From Oikopleura dioica (taxonomy: Eukaryota; Chordata; Appendicularia; Copelata; Oikopleuridae): a stretch of DNA of 64,000 nt. The DNA lies in NCBI GenBank assembly GCA_907165135.1, contig OU015568.1, positions 4,658,501 to 4,722,500 of the forward strand. The letters are read 5' to 3'. Position numbers and translations under genes: made by a program. How positions within the stretch are numbered: the stretch's first letter is position 1; every line of letters begins with the position of its first letter. The notes beneath the pieces were generated by a model. It did not search any database and was not told the origin of the DNA. It worked only from the letters and a program-made list of their open reading frames with translations. Positions 1 to 11,836 of this stretch are shown here, piece after piece.

Positions 1-134
1 CGACGATTTCGTATTTCCAGCTCATGAGCGGACTTTCAGGGTTCAAAAATATAACCCTAGGATTCGTACTACCCTTGGTCTAGGCTTAGGGTTAGGGGCT
101 GCCCGATTAATAAGCCCTTACTACCCTTATCAGA

Positions 135-281
135 CTAAATTTTGAACCCGTGTATCAATTCTTCATCAGCTCTTGCTGGCTTCTTCCCAGGTCTTGTCCT
201 CCCTTCAGATTGGGGAGCATCGGTTGCCTTCAATTTCTTGATATATTCTGGATCATCAAGTCCGTAAGTAAAAGCCGACAT
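135..281 (-). CDS. possible small coding exon, unknown protein
   Basis: An ATG-to-stop frame of 48 codons on the minus strand reads MSAFTYGLDDPEYIKKL and continues as a charged Lys/Arg/Pro-rich stretch ending in GFKI. The composition looks like a real protein tail, but I recognise no family and see no supporting neighbour. It could be the last exon of a gene or a chance frame. Upstream sequence (282-550) gives no clear splice acceptor or signal peptide. Confidence 0.25.
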   Translation of the reverse strand: MSAFTYGLDDPEYIKKLKATDAPQSEGRTRPGKKPARADEELIHGFKI

Positions 282-1500
282 TTTCAGCTCAGTTTCTTAG
301 ATAAAAAGCAGAAAGCTCGGAACCAAGGAAGAAGGGGTATTCTATAGTCGTCTTCTTTGATTTCAAATCATCTCTGGGCAGTTTATTTTTCGAAAAAAGG
401 GATCCGCAGGGGAATTCTGAAGGGATGAGTGTCGGGGTGAGTGGAGACCATGCAGAGCGGGATGATGCTCGCTTATTTGCGGGACAACATTGCCGGAGGC
501 GCGGAAAAGACCTCGAATGATCAACCAAACCATGGTTTAAAACCACAAATTGTATACCGTGTCTATTAGGCCACGATGTATTTCTACCTAGATGTATTTC
601 TTTCTAGATGCTCGTAGATGTCTAGAACGCTGAGGATGGTCGATGCTCAGTCATTTCAAATCCTGCTATGCGAGTGCGGTAATCGAGCCAGCCATGCCGC
701 GCTGGGTTAATATTTTTCCCTTCAACAGTTACTGTAATTACAGAGCCCCCTGTCCGGATAATGCTCAATGCTTAATTTTATCGATTTTATTTTCCCCTTT
801 TTTGGAAGGTCGAAAACAAGGAAATGTCAGGAATAAGCATCCAATTCTTGTTTTCAAAGGGTGAATAGGTCACTTGAATTTGGGTGCGCCGATCCAAGAA
901 AAGAAAATTTTAGATCGATCTCTCTTTCCATATTTTCCAGCTGTTCGAAGAATCAATAATTGAAAAACCGAAAAATCAGCACGGAAATATTTTCTAATTC
1001 AAATGAATCTTCCTTGATTTCATTTCAACAATAAATTTAGAGAAATCTTTCAATAGATAAGTAGGTTACAAATTCAAAAAATAGCAATGTTGATGCATAT
1101 CTGATTATTCCCAAAGCCCTTCCCACCATAAAACTGTCCCTTTCATCCCTTTTTATGCGGCCACAGCGGGAGGCAGCCCACACTAAGTCCGTAAACAATA
1201 TCGATTTTCGAAACTCGAACCGATCCACTTTAGAAATCGCGTAAATATTTGCCAATTGACGTTTTTTTTTAAATTAAAGAATTTGCTCAACCCTATTTTC
1301 CGCCCTCGAGCGCCCTTTACCCTTCCCCATAAAACCTGGTTCGACGAAAATCGAAGAAAAAAAAGCAGCGATCCGGAAAATTTAACGTTTTTTTTTCAAG
1401 GCGCAACAGACCGAAACGAACCTGGACTTGAACAGTTTGAAAACTTGGAAAAAAGAAGCTTGTGCGATCGAGCAGAAAATAATTAAAGAGAGAAAGAGAG
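282..1500. other. intergenic stretch without a recognised gene
   Basis: No frame here shows convincing coding character on either strand. The 560-640 part holds a short imperfect repeat around the words GATGTATTTCT and CTAGATG. The end of the stretch is purine-rich (AAGAGAGAAAGAGAG) and runs directly into the start codon of the next gene. Confidence 0.5.
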
Positions 1501-1967
1501 ATGGCGGTGATGTACAGATATACAGTCACGGTTACGGAGACGGTCAATCCGTATGCAATGATGCTCAAGTCCATTTTGATCGTCGTAACAGTAAGTTACA
1601 GAGTGAGCTTTGTCAAATTATTATTAATAATACTATTTTTAATACAAGTTTAAAACTAAACTTGATTTGTTCTGAATTTCGCTCATTATGAATAATCTTT
1701 CAAAGACCATAATATTGATTAAAATTTACGAATAAGTGAAATAAGTTTTCCCGTAATTTGAAGAATAAACAAAAGCTATTAGACCACTTACATGGTTACG
1801 GGGAGTCTCTGGTGCAGAGATCTAGTTTTCATCATTTATCACTCAAAATTTAGGCATTCATGGCGATGGAACTGATCATGAACATTATCGACTCTCTGAT
1901 GGAGGACAAGAAGGAAAAAAGAAAAGGAGAAGAGAATGAAAAATGCGAGAAAAATTACAAATGCTGA
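1501..1967 (+). CDS. 67-aa single-pass membrane protein, unknown
   Basis: Two exons, 1501-1590 and 1854-1967, join in phase across a canonical intron (donor GTAAGT, acceptor AAATTTAG). The product starts MAVMYRYTVTVTETVNPY, has one hydrophobic segment at about residues 22-45 (MLKSILIVVT then AFMAMELIMNII) and ends in a highly charged tail (EDKKEKRKGEENEKCEKNYKC). It is therefore probably a small tail-charged membrane protein. The consensus donor and open frame on both sides make it a real gene rather than a chance frame. No family is recognised. Confidence 0.6.
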
Positions 1968-2510
1968 ACTAGTCTTGATTGGATCTGGAAAACCTTGAAT
2001 ACCAGCCTGTTGTATCTGAATTTTGAAAATCCTACTTCTGTAAAATGAATCAGTCAGCCTTTTATTTAGGTCTTCATCACCATCGCGAAATATGAAATAA
2101 AATATGAATAAAAAAAGAACCATCTTCGATCATTTTATTTTTTTGTTAAAACAAGGCTTCGATTATTTTCTGAAGGGGAAACAAGAAACAAAAGCTATTG
2201 AATAATTCCAGTCCAATGCTATGAGAGGGAGCCTTTGTCTTTCTCTTCGAATCTTTTTCCTTCCCGCTCTTCCTCATCACACAGATTTTATTCTCTTCAT
2301 TGAATAATTATTGTAGTCTTTTTTATCGAGGAAAAAAATGTTGAGTTGAGGTGGCCCGGGGCGCAGAGCTTCTCAAAATATCCAATTAGCTACGTGAACC
2401 CTCTTCTGAAGTTCTGAGTGAAGTTCTACGCTGAGAGTAATACTTGAGAAAATACTGTGGCAGAGAGAAAATCGGAAGAATTGGACAGAAAGAAGAGGCC
2501 AGAGAAGAAA
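1968..2510. other. intergenic, AT-rich, nothing recognised
   Basis: This 540-base spacer separates the small membrane protein from the start codon of the next plus-strand gene. It has several poly-T and poly-A runs and no convincing frame. The last 60 bases, before 2511, are purine-rich and are probably the 5' leader of the next gene. Confidence 0.4.
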
Positions 2511-5500
2511 ATGTCGACCGCCGATGGAGGGAATTTTACGGATAGTTCTGCGACTGTTGAGCATCAGGTTATTTTTGGACAAGAATAGAGGCTCTCAGTT
2601 TTAATTTGAGAATTCCCGAGTTGAACGGACTAAGGAGGGTCCTTATTTTAAGGAGTTTTTGATGAAAAAATTCGTAAAAATGAAGTCCCTCTTGAGAAAA
2701 TAACATGATGAGTCCCTTGTTTTATAAAACAAGAGAAAAACTCTTAGAAAAATAAGGGTATCAAAATGTTAAACAATGAAGTAATTGAGAAGTTTTACAT
2801 TGTGATACCCTTAGTTTCTAAGATTATCTCTTGTTTGATTAAATAAGGGTCTCATAATCTTAATTTCTGGAGGAATATCTATTTGGAAATTGCCTAAAAG
2901 CCCATTCTACCCCCTTTAATTTCCATTTTAGGCGCAGTTTTCGAGCGTCATGTCGGAATTAATTTCCGCCCGATCTTCAAAACGCCCTGCTCTTGCTCGT
3001 TCAAATACCACCGCTGGTTGCAGCGCGGTGAGACCGGATCCAGGACCGAAGCCGAAAATTACTCCCCGCTCGAATTCGGTGAAGAAAAGAGACTCGCCGG
3101 AGATGTCAGATAATCAGCTAAATTCGGTGGTGTCCAGCATGTCTGACGTAATGGATGTGATGATGGGCAGGAGCCCCGTTATTAGCCCAAATACGAGGAG
3201 GAAGTTGGACATTAACTTGCCCAGGCATTTGAGATACTCTTCATCTTCCGAATCAGATGAATCAAGTTCAACCACGACAGCAGAAGAGCGACCGGTGAAG
3301 AAAAAGTGCGATCTCGTCGATCTTCCAAAGCAGGTTCTCGACCAATTTCGCTGGCAAAAGAGCTTGATCTCGAAATTCATCCAAAATCCAGCACCATCGA
3401 CAGGAAAAAATCCTCCGATAGCCCAAAACCCGGCGGTCCGAAATTGTCCGTTTGTCCGAGTAAAGATCCGTTGAATGTGAATTCGCCGCCGAAGCCGAGT
3501 CCAGACATGTCAAAACTGCCATCGATGACTTCGACGGAAATGAGCTCGAGTGAGGATGATGGTGTTTTTGATGAAGAAAATCAGAAGTTGATGAAGAAGG
3601 GGAAGGATAAAGATGAAGATTTGGAGGATATAAAGATCTTTGAAAGACTCGGCTGGTTTGAATCAAGACCGGTTTCTTATTGGTGGGAGATTTTGCTAGT
3701 ATTTATCAAGTAAGTTTCAGGTTAATTTCATTTACTATCGATCTAGCTTCTTATTGCGTTTATTGTTAATTATCAATTCTTCGAAAAATCGCAAATACAA
3801 CCTATAAAATAAATTTATTCCATTATGGTCTCGGGAACTAAGAGCAAGAGCGCAAAAAGGAGCTGTCTAGAGAAATTTTCACGCATACATATTTTGTGTT
3901 GCAAAATAAGTGAAACAGGTTTTTTTTAAGACAGCTCCTCAACTGTGGAGCGTTTTTGAGTATCTTTGAATAGACCTGTTTGAATGCTTTTAGTGCATCA
4001 ACAGTTTTGACGATTTGGCTTGGACTTATTCTCAATCTCTTCAAAGAAATTGTCTCCATCAACTCAAAATACTTCAACCCATCTGTTCTTCTGTTCTCAT
4101 CCCTTGGTCTTCTTCATCTTTTACTCTTACCGATCATCACGGATACCCTTAATGTTTCCAGCTTTCTCCCCTACATCAAGTAAGCCATCGAAGACGACCC
4201 TTTTTCAAAATTAAGGCATTCCAAAACATCGATAACAACCCGAAAACTCGTCCGAAACTGGAACTCAAAGTGGCGAATTTACTTCCTGAACTTGGTTCTT
4301 CCTTGGAACGCGCTCTTTGTCCAGTCAAATGTCAATTCTCAGTCGAACTTGTTGATGAAGCAAATTCAGTCGATATCAAAAGAGCTGGCGAAGGAGATAA
4401 AGCTGAAGCTCATCAATTTGAGAAGAATTGCGAACGAAATCGTTTTGATCGAATCCGCCACAAGAAATCCTTTTCAGGTAAAATTTTTGTGAAAATTGAG
4501 TTTGAAAAGGTTTTAGCTTTTGATCGGATATGCGATTTTCCTGCAACTATCGTCCAATCCTTTGAGCAATGCCTCCCTCACGGTCGATGGAAAATCAGCG
4601 ATAATCGACAAGGGGCTCTTTTTCTTATCATGCTACGGCCTTTTCGGAACATCGATGCTCATTTTTGTCTGTTTGTGCCAATATTTTGTTGTTTGGTTTG
4701 AAAGTTCTTTCAAGAAGAAACTCGACTTTTCCATCAGGTAAAATGATGAGACCAGAACTTTTTCAAGAGCATGATTTTAGGTGGATGATGATTTTTTCCT
4801 GCTCCTGTCAAATATTTCTGTCTCTTTGGTTTGTTCGCTCCTGTTCGATGGATATTTTCAAAAGCACCAATGCTTCCTTTTATGAATACCTTTTCTTGAC
4901 GCTGAAGATTTTCGGGCTCATCTTTGCCAATTTTATTCCAGTTTTTCTTTTCAAACAAAATCGTCAAGACATCAGGCTGGGGCTTAAAATCTTTGAATCA
5001 AAAATCAATTCTTTCAACTTTCTCAACCCTTGAAAGAACTTTTCTTCGTCAAATTTTCGTCGAGCTGCTTTTCTACGTCCCAAATTTTCAAAAAAAAATC
5101 TTCCTCGAATCTGGATCAGGTTAGCTCAACCCCTATTTGTCTATCCTTACTCGATTCTAGAGACGCTGAGAGCTCTTTTCTCGCATTTTCTCCGATGCGG
5201 CTATACTTTCTCGATCTTTTTCCTTCTCTCGTCAGATAAAATGAAAGAATCTTGGGCGAGAATCTTTGAAAATAATTTTCTACTGGCAGAATCAATTGGA
5301 GAAGTTCTGCTTTTCTGTGGCCCGATTCTTTGGATTGTCCTCATGTGAGCTTAGCTACCGCTAGCGCCCACTAAATATTTTTCTAGCTACTATTTTCTGA
5401 CGGATCTGGAATGCTGCAAGAAGATTTCCTTCGTCCTATTCCTATCAACCCTTTTCAGCCTCTTGCTTTGCTTCATTTTCCTTGTAGTCCCAAGCAAGAA

Positions 5501-5537
5501 TTACGCATGGGAGACACTCTTTGATTTTAACTTTTAA
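2511..5537 (+). CDS. multi-pass membrane protein with Ser-rich cytosolic N-terminus
   Basis: Ten exons give about 682 residues: 2511-2567, 2932-3294, 3363-3709, 3994-4179, 4216-4477, 4517-4737, 4781-4975, 5037-5119, 5161-5344 and 5387-5537. Total length is divisible by three. The first ~255 residues are hydrophilic, rich in Ser, Pro and acidic runs (YSSSSESDESSSTTTAEE). Then 9-10 hydrophobic segments follow, starting at SYWWEILLVFIN and ending with LFSLLLCFIFLVV. The intron at 4976-5036 must be GC-AG (starts GCTGGGG, ends TTGAAAG) to stay in frame; the others are GT-AG and as short as 36 nt. A long cytosolic N-terminus plus a late polytopic domain recalls PHTF or gustatory-receptor-like proteins, but I see no diagnostic motif, so this is only a suggestion. 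The 3295-3362 intron is the least certain. Confidence 0.65.
2718..2851. repeat. fold-back repeat in first intron of the multi-pass gene
   Basis: The left arm, containing AACTCTTAGAAAAATAAGGG and TATCA, is matched in inverse by TGATACCCTTAGTTTCTAAGA on the right. The arms end inside the 364-nt intron 2568-2931. The word TGATACCCTTA is shared with other fold-backs in this window (10.9, 11.7 and 45.2 kb), so this is probably one non-autonomous element family. Confidence 0.6.
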
Positions 5538-6684
5538 AAAAAGACTGAAAATATTTTAACTCTGAATTTTGCCCAAATAAAATCTGACCGCTGCTTCAAA
5601 ATCAAGTAACTTTTGACTGATTTTTCCGATAAACTTTATTTACTTTTTTGAACTCGATAAACATGATCGAAAGCGTTTTTTTTTCTTTTTTTTTTTTTTG
5701 ATAAGAGATACGATTTTGAAAACATGATACAGAGAGAAGATTGAAAATAGAGTTGATGAAAATAGAAAATTGAACAAAAGTTGAATAATTTGTCTTTATA
5801 AATAAGAGTTTTTGTTTTTTACTTTTTAGAATTGATAAGAGTTCAGCAGGAGATTAAGAAAAGAGGGACACATGAAGAAATGTATTTTTTTAAGTTGGAA
5901 AATAAAAATAAACAGAAAGTAAACTTTATCTAGAATTGAAATTGAAAACTTAAAATTTAAATGGGAAGAAATTGAAAGAAAAACGCCTTTCAAGGTAAAA
6001 ATCCGCTTCGTAATAGTCTATCACGAGTTTGGAGAATCAAGGGGCTTTCTTTTGAAACGAAAAATGAATGATTTTTATCAAATTGAAAGATTGCTCTTTC
6101 AAATTCGAAAACTTAAATATTTTTGTTTTGATAAAATTTTTAGAGGTAACATGGTGAGAAATTTTGTTTTATGAATTCAGAAAAAAAAGAAGAGAAAAAA
6201 TGAAAATAATAAAATTTGTAATTTTGAAATTAAAATTTTTGAGAATAAATAAATTTACGATAGCGACTCATACTGTACGTATGGACATCTTTTTCAATGC
6301 GGAGAGGGTCAAATTTTGAAGCTGACCAGCTGGGGCGAAGCGTACAGTACAATTGTCGTTTGACAGTACTTTACCGGTAGGATAAATAGCGATTTGTTTT
6401 ATAAGCCGAGAATAATAAAAATGTTTGAATTGATAAAATCTAGATAAGAATAACTGTTTTTAGGGTCCCGAGCAAACAATCTTGAATCTTGAATTTCCCA
6501 CATGTAACCCGTATGGTTAATATCGCTCCTTCCACGCCGCTGATTGGCTTGTGGGTATTTCTAGAGGAGCCAATGAGCGGGGGGAAAAGAGCGCCACCAT
6601 GTTGAACTGTCAGGAAGCAGGACGGGAGATAAGATTCTGAAGTCGAAATGTTACGAATCTTTTGCTGGCTTTGTTTTTTGGAAC
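5538..6684. other. AT-rich intergenic region
   Basis: The stretch between two converging genes is very A/T-rich, with a poly-T tract at 5677-5700 (broken by one C), and shows no coding frame. A short GC-richer patch at 6258-6370 carries imperfect inverted words (CATACTGTACG and CGTACAGTA). The 3' untranslated regions of both neighbours must lie here. Confidence 0.5.
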
Positions 6685-9600
6685 TTAGCGGCGTTGGCGG
6701 GAAGCTTCGGAAAAGGCTCGGATCGAGAACATGAGCTCGGCTTGGAAGCGGGCTTCGAGGCTGATAAGATTCACGTGTACCTGAAGACGAGGTCAGTACT
6801 GAGTCTCGAAGGGACTTTCTTACCTTTTCGTCATGAGTAAGTCCACTCAAGAAGTTGTCATATTGCGCCTTGGTGACTCTCTTCGGCCGAAAGACCAAAT
6901 TCTTCAGATAATCTCGCATCTCATCGTCGATAAGTTTTTCCAAATGATGATAGGGGCAGTCGTCAGACCTGAAATACATAATAAATCGATGAGCATCTGT
7001 TTTGAAAACATGGAGGAGTCACGGAAAAGCCGCTTCCTCGCGACATCAAGACAAGTGATGAAAATTAATTGCCTTGAACTTTTGTGAACCCAACTTTTTC
7101 TTTATTTACTCACATAATACTCAAAAGGCATTGCGTGTAGTCCCAAATGCCGGATCTGAAGATCTCCGTGTCTACTTCTTGTCTTGGGCCAACGGTGCGA
7201 TACGTCAAGTTTCTGATGTTTTGGAATTTCTCGTCGATCAGCTGGATCAAATTCTGGCTCACTCGGAGCTCGCTGCACATTGCTTCAAACGCGCTTCCCA
7301 TGCAAGCTCGATTGGCCGTCGATCGCCAACAGTACTCCTAAAGAACGATCAAGCAACTCGTTGGAAAATTATAACGAACATGGAGTCGGAGGCAAGCCTG
7401 TTCGACGTCTTTTGGGTGGTTGTATCGCGACGCTGAGAGATTTTTGTTGTTGTTGTTCGCTGTCAGAAAGCGCTTGAGCGGAGTATCGTGCAGTTCTTCG
7501 TCGTCTTCGTCGTCGGAAAAGACTGTGTCGGATAAACCCATGTTCTTCAGGTGCTTCCATGAGTTTTCGGCTAGAAGAAAAGGTAAGAAAACAGCATGTA
7601 TGCGAGTTTGGATCCGTGTGATTTGAAAAAGAAGAGACTTACAAAGTTCTCGGTCATGGTCAGGATCAAAATCGGGCTTGCTCTGCGATTCGGTGCGAAT
7701 CCTGTTGAATGCCTTCATATTTTTGATCAAGTGTTCGACCTTGTCGACGGAGTTGCTCGAGTCGCTGTCGCCTTCGTTCTGCTGCGCTGTTGATGGCTGC
7801 CGGAACTAGAATGCTTCCGTTTAGACTTTGCCCCTTTCTTTGATCAATTATTGACGCGAAGGTGATCAGAGAAAATCAATAAAGAACTTACGCCGTGTCC
7901 TTCTTCGGAGTCGAGCTCTGGCTGGATTCCAACGCCGGCGCAGAAGCCAGAAAGGCAATGAAACCAAGACATGATTATGATCGCTGTCAGCAGGTCTGAA
8001 TCGCGCCAAAACTGAAAAAAACGATGACTTTTGAACTCAAATTCGCAGCTTTACCTTGGTCAATCCAGTGGTCAAATCATTGATATGTTCGGCCTTGACG
8101 TTCCACGGCTTATTCGCCAGTAACTCGTTTAGTTCCGCCAGCTTCTGATACTGCTCTGGCACAGCGGTGAGGCCCTCTTCCAGCCAGCGATGGTAGTTGG
8201 TCGTTGGCTGGCAGGATTGGATCTCGTGGAGGAACTCTTCTCGGAGCATGTGGTAAAGATACTCGCACTAGCGAAGATGATTCACTTTCTACAGCTCTAG
8301 AAATCCTTACATTTCGGGCAGAAACCGCCATAATGGCGATATAAACCCTCTCAATCTTCGTCAGCGCCGAATCAGTGGGGGTCATGATCAATTCTCGCAT
8401 GAACTGATCCCACAGTTCGAAGTAGCTCGTGTGAATCGACGTCACCAGCGCTAGAAATACAAAAGTTGAAGCGACGAAACTTGGAAAAGACCATACACAA
8501 GTGGTCAAAACGATGAAACAAGTCCCAGTGATCTAGGAGAGCCAGCGATCTTCGTTTGTCGACATCGAGTCGCTCTCGGTCTATTTCATCTTGTTCTGCT
8601 TGCTGGAGGAGTCGCTCCGATTCTTCGTCGAAAATTGGGACTAAATACAAAATATGAACAAAAGCGCCGCTAGGTTTTGATATTACGAAGCCACGGGTGG
8701 CTTCTCGAATATCAGAAATCGAAAAATAAGGGTGTCAGCTCATACAATAAGCTCGAATTCGTACACATGTAGATCCTTAACCCAGAAAATATTCAAGTCT
8801 GATCGGATAATCCGTCGACAAAGCAGCGATTGTTCAGGGATCAACGATAGAATTAATAATTGAAACGAAACAAAGCGAGCGCCGGGGAATTACAGTAAAT
8901 AATCCTGTTTTTGAGAAGCTACAGTCAGTTGATCACCGCGAGGCTCTTAATCGGCCCTACCCGGTAGTCGATCAGACCTGTTTTCAAAAAAGAAACTGCT
9001 GAATCGGCGATTTTAGGAAACTTACTTTCAGGCAAGGCGGTGACAAATAAGGATGGCCCCTTCGAAAGTCTGTGAGGTACGAGGCTGCATTGCCCGGAAA
9101 GACGACGGCGCTTCTTTTCGTCTTTCGTCGGGATAGGTCTTGCGTTTCGGGGGCTTGGAAATTCGCCTGTCTGGATGGAAGAAGTTTAATTCGAAATTGA
9201 AGTGGGGTTTTCTTGCTTACCTGTAAACGGTTGAGAACTTGATTCATCCTCTCCTTGACCTCTACGATCGGACACAGAGAAGATAAACGCAGCACTGTGG
9301 GAGTCCATTTCTTCAGAATATCAGGCTAAACGAAAAACCGATAAAGAAAAAGAAGCGGTGGGAAACGCTCACGTCTTCGTCCAAGGCAACATTCACTAGT
9401 TGGTCCAGATCGTCAAGTCCGCTTTTCCGCTTTGGCGAGTCGAATAGCTGCTGAATCTCGAAGAAAATTTGCTCGAATTTTTCATCCAACGATTCTTTCT
9501 CTAAAAGACGATTTAAAAATCAATAATTCAGGATACAGGAATAGTAAGGGGTAGCCGTCAATAGGAAGCCGATAAGTTAGAACATATCAGAAGGCCGAGA

Positions 9601-9859
9601 AGGCTCTTGCGGCTTCGAGCATAAAGAAGTGAAAAGCCGCGCCTCTCGCAGCTAAAACTCCTCTTTTCTCCAACCCGCAAGCGGTTTCTCGGCTTTCAAA
9701 TATGTTCTTATCTATCGGCTATTGAAAGCTACGCCCTAAATTTCATTATTTCTTTCTTACCTGGAGTAAAGCCCTAGCATCCCTCAACACTTCGATTCCC
9801 GAGCAGTGAGAGTCACGTGAGTCCGAGTTCCATCGCAATTCGTCGCACGCGTCCGGCAT
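6685..9859 (-). CDS. SESN: sestrin
   Basis: Thirteen exons encode about 639 residues. From the start: 9761-9859, 9373-9498, 9221-9325, 9026-9170, 8497-8640, 8312-8460, 8055-8267, 7892-8011, 7643-7805, 7380-7570, 7114-7337, 6824-6968, 6685-6780; the sum is divisible by three. Sestrins are stress-induced inhibitors of mTORC1 that bind GATOR2, and some bind leucine. Recognisable blocks are KGPSLFV near the N-terminal domain start, YIAIMAVSARNCEYLYHML (catalytic-type Cys kept, downstream His shifted), KPWNVKAEHI, FWRDSDLLTAIIIMSWFHCL, LIDEKFQNIRNLTYRT, VDTEIFRSGIW and the C-terminal HDEKVHVNLISLEARFQ. Leucine-pocket residues matching human SESN2 Thr374, Thr377, Thr386, Arg390 and Glu451 are present; Trp444 is Leu. 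It is longer than vertebrate sestrins because of acidic and Asn-rich linkers. All introns are GT-AG. Identification is firm; the N-terminal exons are inferred from phase. Confidence 0.9.
9546..9735. repeat. hairpin element in a sestrin intron
   Basis: Inverted arms start AGGGGTAGCCGTCAATAG and end CTATTGAAAGCTACGCCCT. The interior repeats the word GCCGATAAGTTAGAACATAT in inverse (ATATGTTCTTATCTATCGGC) and has GCGGC-type palindromes. It fills most of sestrin intron 9499-9760. It resembles the CTGAGTCAGG family in length and interior, but the ends differ. Confidence 0.65.
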
Positions 9860-10883
9860 TTAGCAGCTGGGGAGGGAGAGGCAACTGTTTGGATTTACTG
9901 TTACGAGTCTACCATTTACAGTCGCGACACGAGTGGGGAACAGCTCGAACGAATTCTGAAAATGAGAAAGGTTGAGTTATTAACTTTGTACTAATGGGTT
10001 TTGTGTCTCTTATTATCCGCTGCCGGCCGGAGCATCAGGGGATAATTGACCAGACAAATAGGTAAAAGAGCGGCTTAATTATGGACAGAAGATAGGAGCG
10101 CAGGGGACAATACCTGGTCAGAAATAACAATTCTGTAGATTATCGTTTAACAATGCTTGTCTAAAGACAGGAATGAAAGAAAAGCGGAAGAAAATCGACA
10201 TAAAAACAACAATTATAGATTGCGATCGGATAAAACAGCTAAACCTAGTTTCTGATTGGTCAAAAAATGTGTGCTTGCTGAAAAATTAATGCTAGGTTCT
10301 GATTCACTAGAATCAAGAATAAAAGCCTCTTATTGGATAAAACAAGAAACACTGAAATCTCACTGGCTCATGCTTCCCTCCTATCAAAAACCCGGTCTTT
10401 TCCTGCTCCTCTTAAAAGAAAATTGCGAAAATGAATTTTTCTAGAAAAAAAGAAAACTTCTATTCTCTAAATATATGCTGGTTATTAAAGTCTTCACTCT
10501 CTTTCATCAAAAAATCACATAAAACTGGGATGAAATAAAAATGCCGGTCTTATTCAAAGAATGAAATAATAAATTGTTCTGAGACAGGTCATCGGTCCCC
10601 TGGGTGGGTGCCGCGGCTCTCAGCAGGATGCGCCCGAGCGCTCCCTCGAGGCCGCGACACAGTCAGCTCTGAGCCCAAGCGCGAGTGGCAAAAAACGCAA
10701 ATTGAAAGAAAAAGATGAAAACAAGCTCAAGTTCACGCGCCCCGAGCGAGGTCAGCCTATTGCGCAACGCCGCGCAGCAAGGCACACACACACAAAGTCT
10801 GTTCCACCTCACTGGTAGCCAGATCGTGCTGATGTTGACAGGTGCTGCCAGTGAAATCAAAAATAGACTTTATAATTTTTCGT

Positions 10884-11083
10884 CTGAATTTTCTACCAAA
10901 GTCGTGATAGGAGTGACACCCTTAAATAATCTTTACGAACTTGCGAAGCTTGCGGCTTCGAGTCGGAAAACAAAAGAAGCCGCGCTTGGCGCGGCTCTCA
11001 TCATTTTCTAGCTTTCTTCTTTCTAAGTTCGTAAAGATTAAATAAGGGTATCATTCCTTTAATAATTTCAGTAGAAAACTCAG
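10884..11083. repeat. fold-back element, TGACACCCTTA family
   Basis: Outer arms CTGAATTTTCTAC (left) and GTAGAAAACTCAG (right) enclose a second inverted pair, GTGACACCCTTAAATAATC with GATTAAATAAGGGTATCA. A third inner pair is TCTTTACGAACTT with AAGTTCGTAAAGA. The loop carries GCGGCTTCG and GAAGCCGCG words. Three nested arms make this a clear hairpin of about 200 bases. Confidence 0.7.
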
Positions 11084-11667
11084 AAGTTCACAACTATCGA
11101 CAAAAACATGTAATTTTGGTAAGATTTAGTACGTTGCTTATCTCTTTTGAGCTAAAAATAAAGAAGAAAAGCTTGTGGGTTGCTCGATCCGCCCGGACTA
11201 GTAGATGTAGCTGCCAGTTCAAAAACATGTTTTCGAAGATGCCCCTCCTGTGCACTTATTTTATTGAAAACACCAACTTAAAATTGATTGTAGTAAACTG
11301 ACAATAAATCGCTTATTATCATCCCAAAAATCGAAAATCGTAATTGACCCTCGTAAAAAATCTCTTGAAAAATCTGTCCGCTTTGGCTTTTTGTTGACAT
11401 TTCGCAGCAACTCTTGAGTTTCGATATTAAAATGAATCGAAGACGAATTCGAGGTTCAAATCGTTGAGTTGTGCAGTCAAGCATTCAGAAAAACGCCTTG
11501 GGAAAGACGTATTCTCGTCCCTCAGACAGCAGGCAAAATCGAGCCGATACTAACGACTGTCTTCAAGAACGAGAGTGGGTTTTGTCAACTTGGGAAAAAT
11601 TTTATGGGCAATAAGAATGGTCAAAACATGAATTTTGGGACGAAAAATAATGTTACGATTTTCAAAG

Positions 11668-11836
11668 TAGAAATCATGAAGCAGGATCTTTCCTTCGAAT
11701 TTTTTTCAAAAAATTAGCTTAGTGATACCCTTATTTTATTTCAACAAAAAGCTTACGCCGTGAAGCGCTAAATAAGGGTATCACTTGGCTAATTTTTAAG
11801 TTAATTCGAAGGAAAGATCCCGATTCATGATTTCTG
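11668..11836. repeat. fold-back element, TGATACCCTTA family
   Basis: Left arm AGAAATCATGAA...GGATCTTTCCTTCGAATT pairs with right arm AATTCGAAGGAAAGATC...TTCATGATTTCT. Between them, TTAGCTTAGTGATACCCTTA pairs with TAAGGGTATCACTTGGCTAA. The innermost word is the same terminal motif as in the 10884 and 2718 elements, so one family element appears to sit inside further inverted sequence. Confidence 0.7.

Noticed and set aside
85-100. TTAGGGTTAGGGG, a telomere-like word, near the window start (also 49818-49830)
   Set aside because: Only about two units, no array, and normal genes lie on both sides; chance or interstitial word.
8940-9009. An extra exon ending the upstream part of sestrin (LIDYRVGPIKSLAVIN and stop), which would make the N-terminal exons a separate gene
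   Set aside because: Skipping it joins exon 9026-9170 to exon 8497-8640 in perfect phase, and KGPSLFV plus the following block then match the sestrin N-terminal domain.
10577-10690. Possible tRNA or other structured RNA in GC-rich islands (also 19015-19195, 30450-30560, 54230-54300)
   Set aside because: I could not find a B-box such as GTTCGANTC or a cloverleaf in any of them.
10663-11011. A 98-codon plus-strand frame and a minus-strand frame over the GC island
   Set aside because: Low coding character, no splice context, and the plus frame runs into a fold-back repeat.
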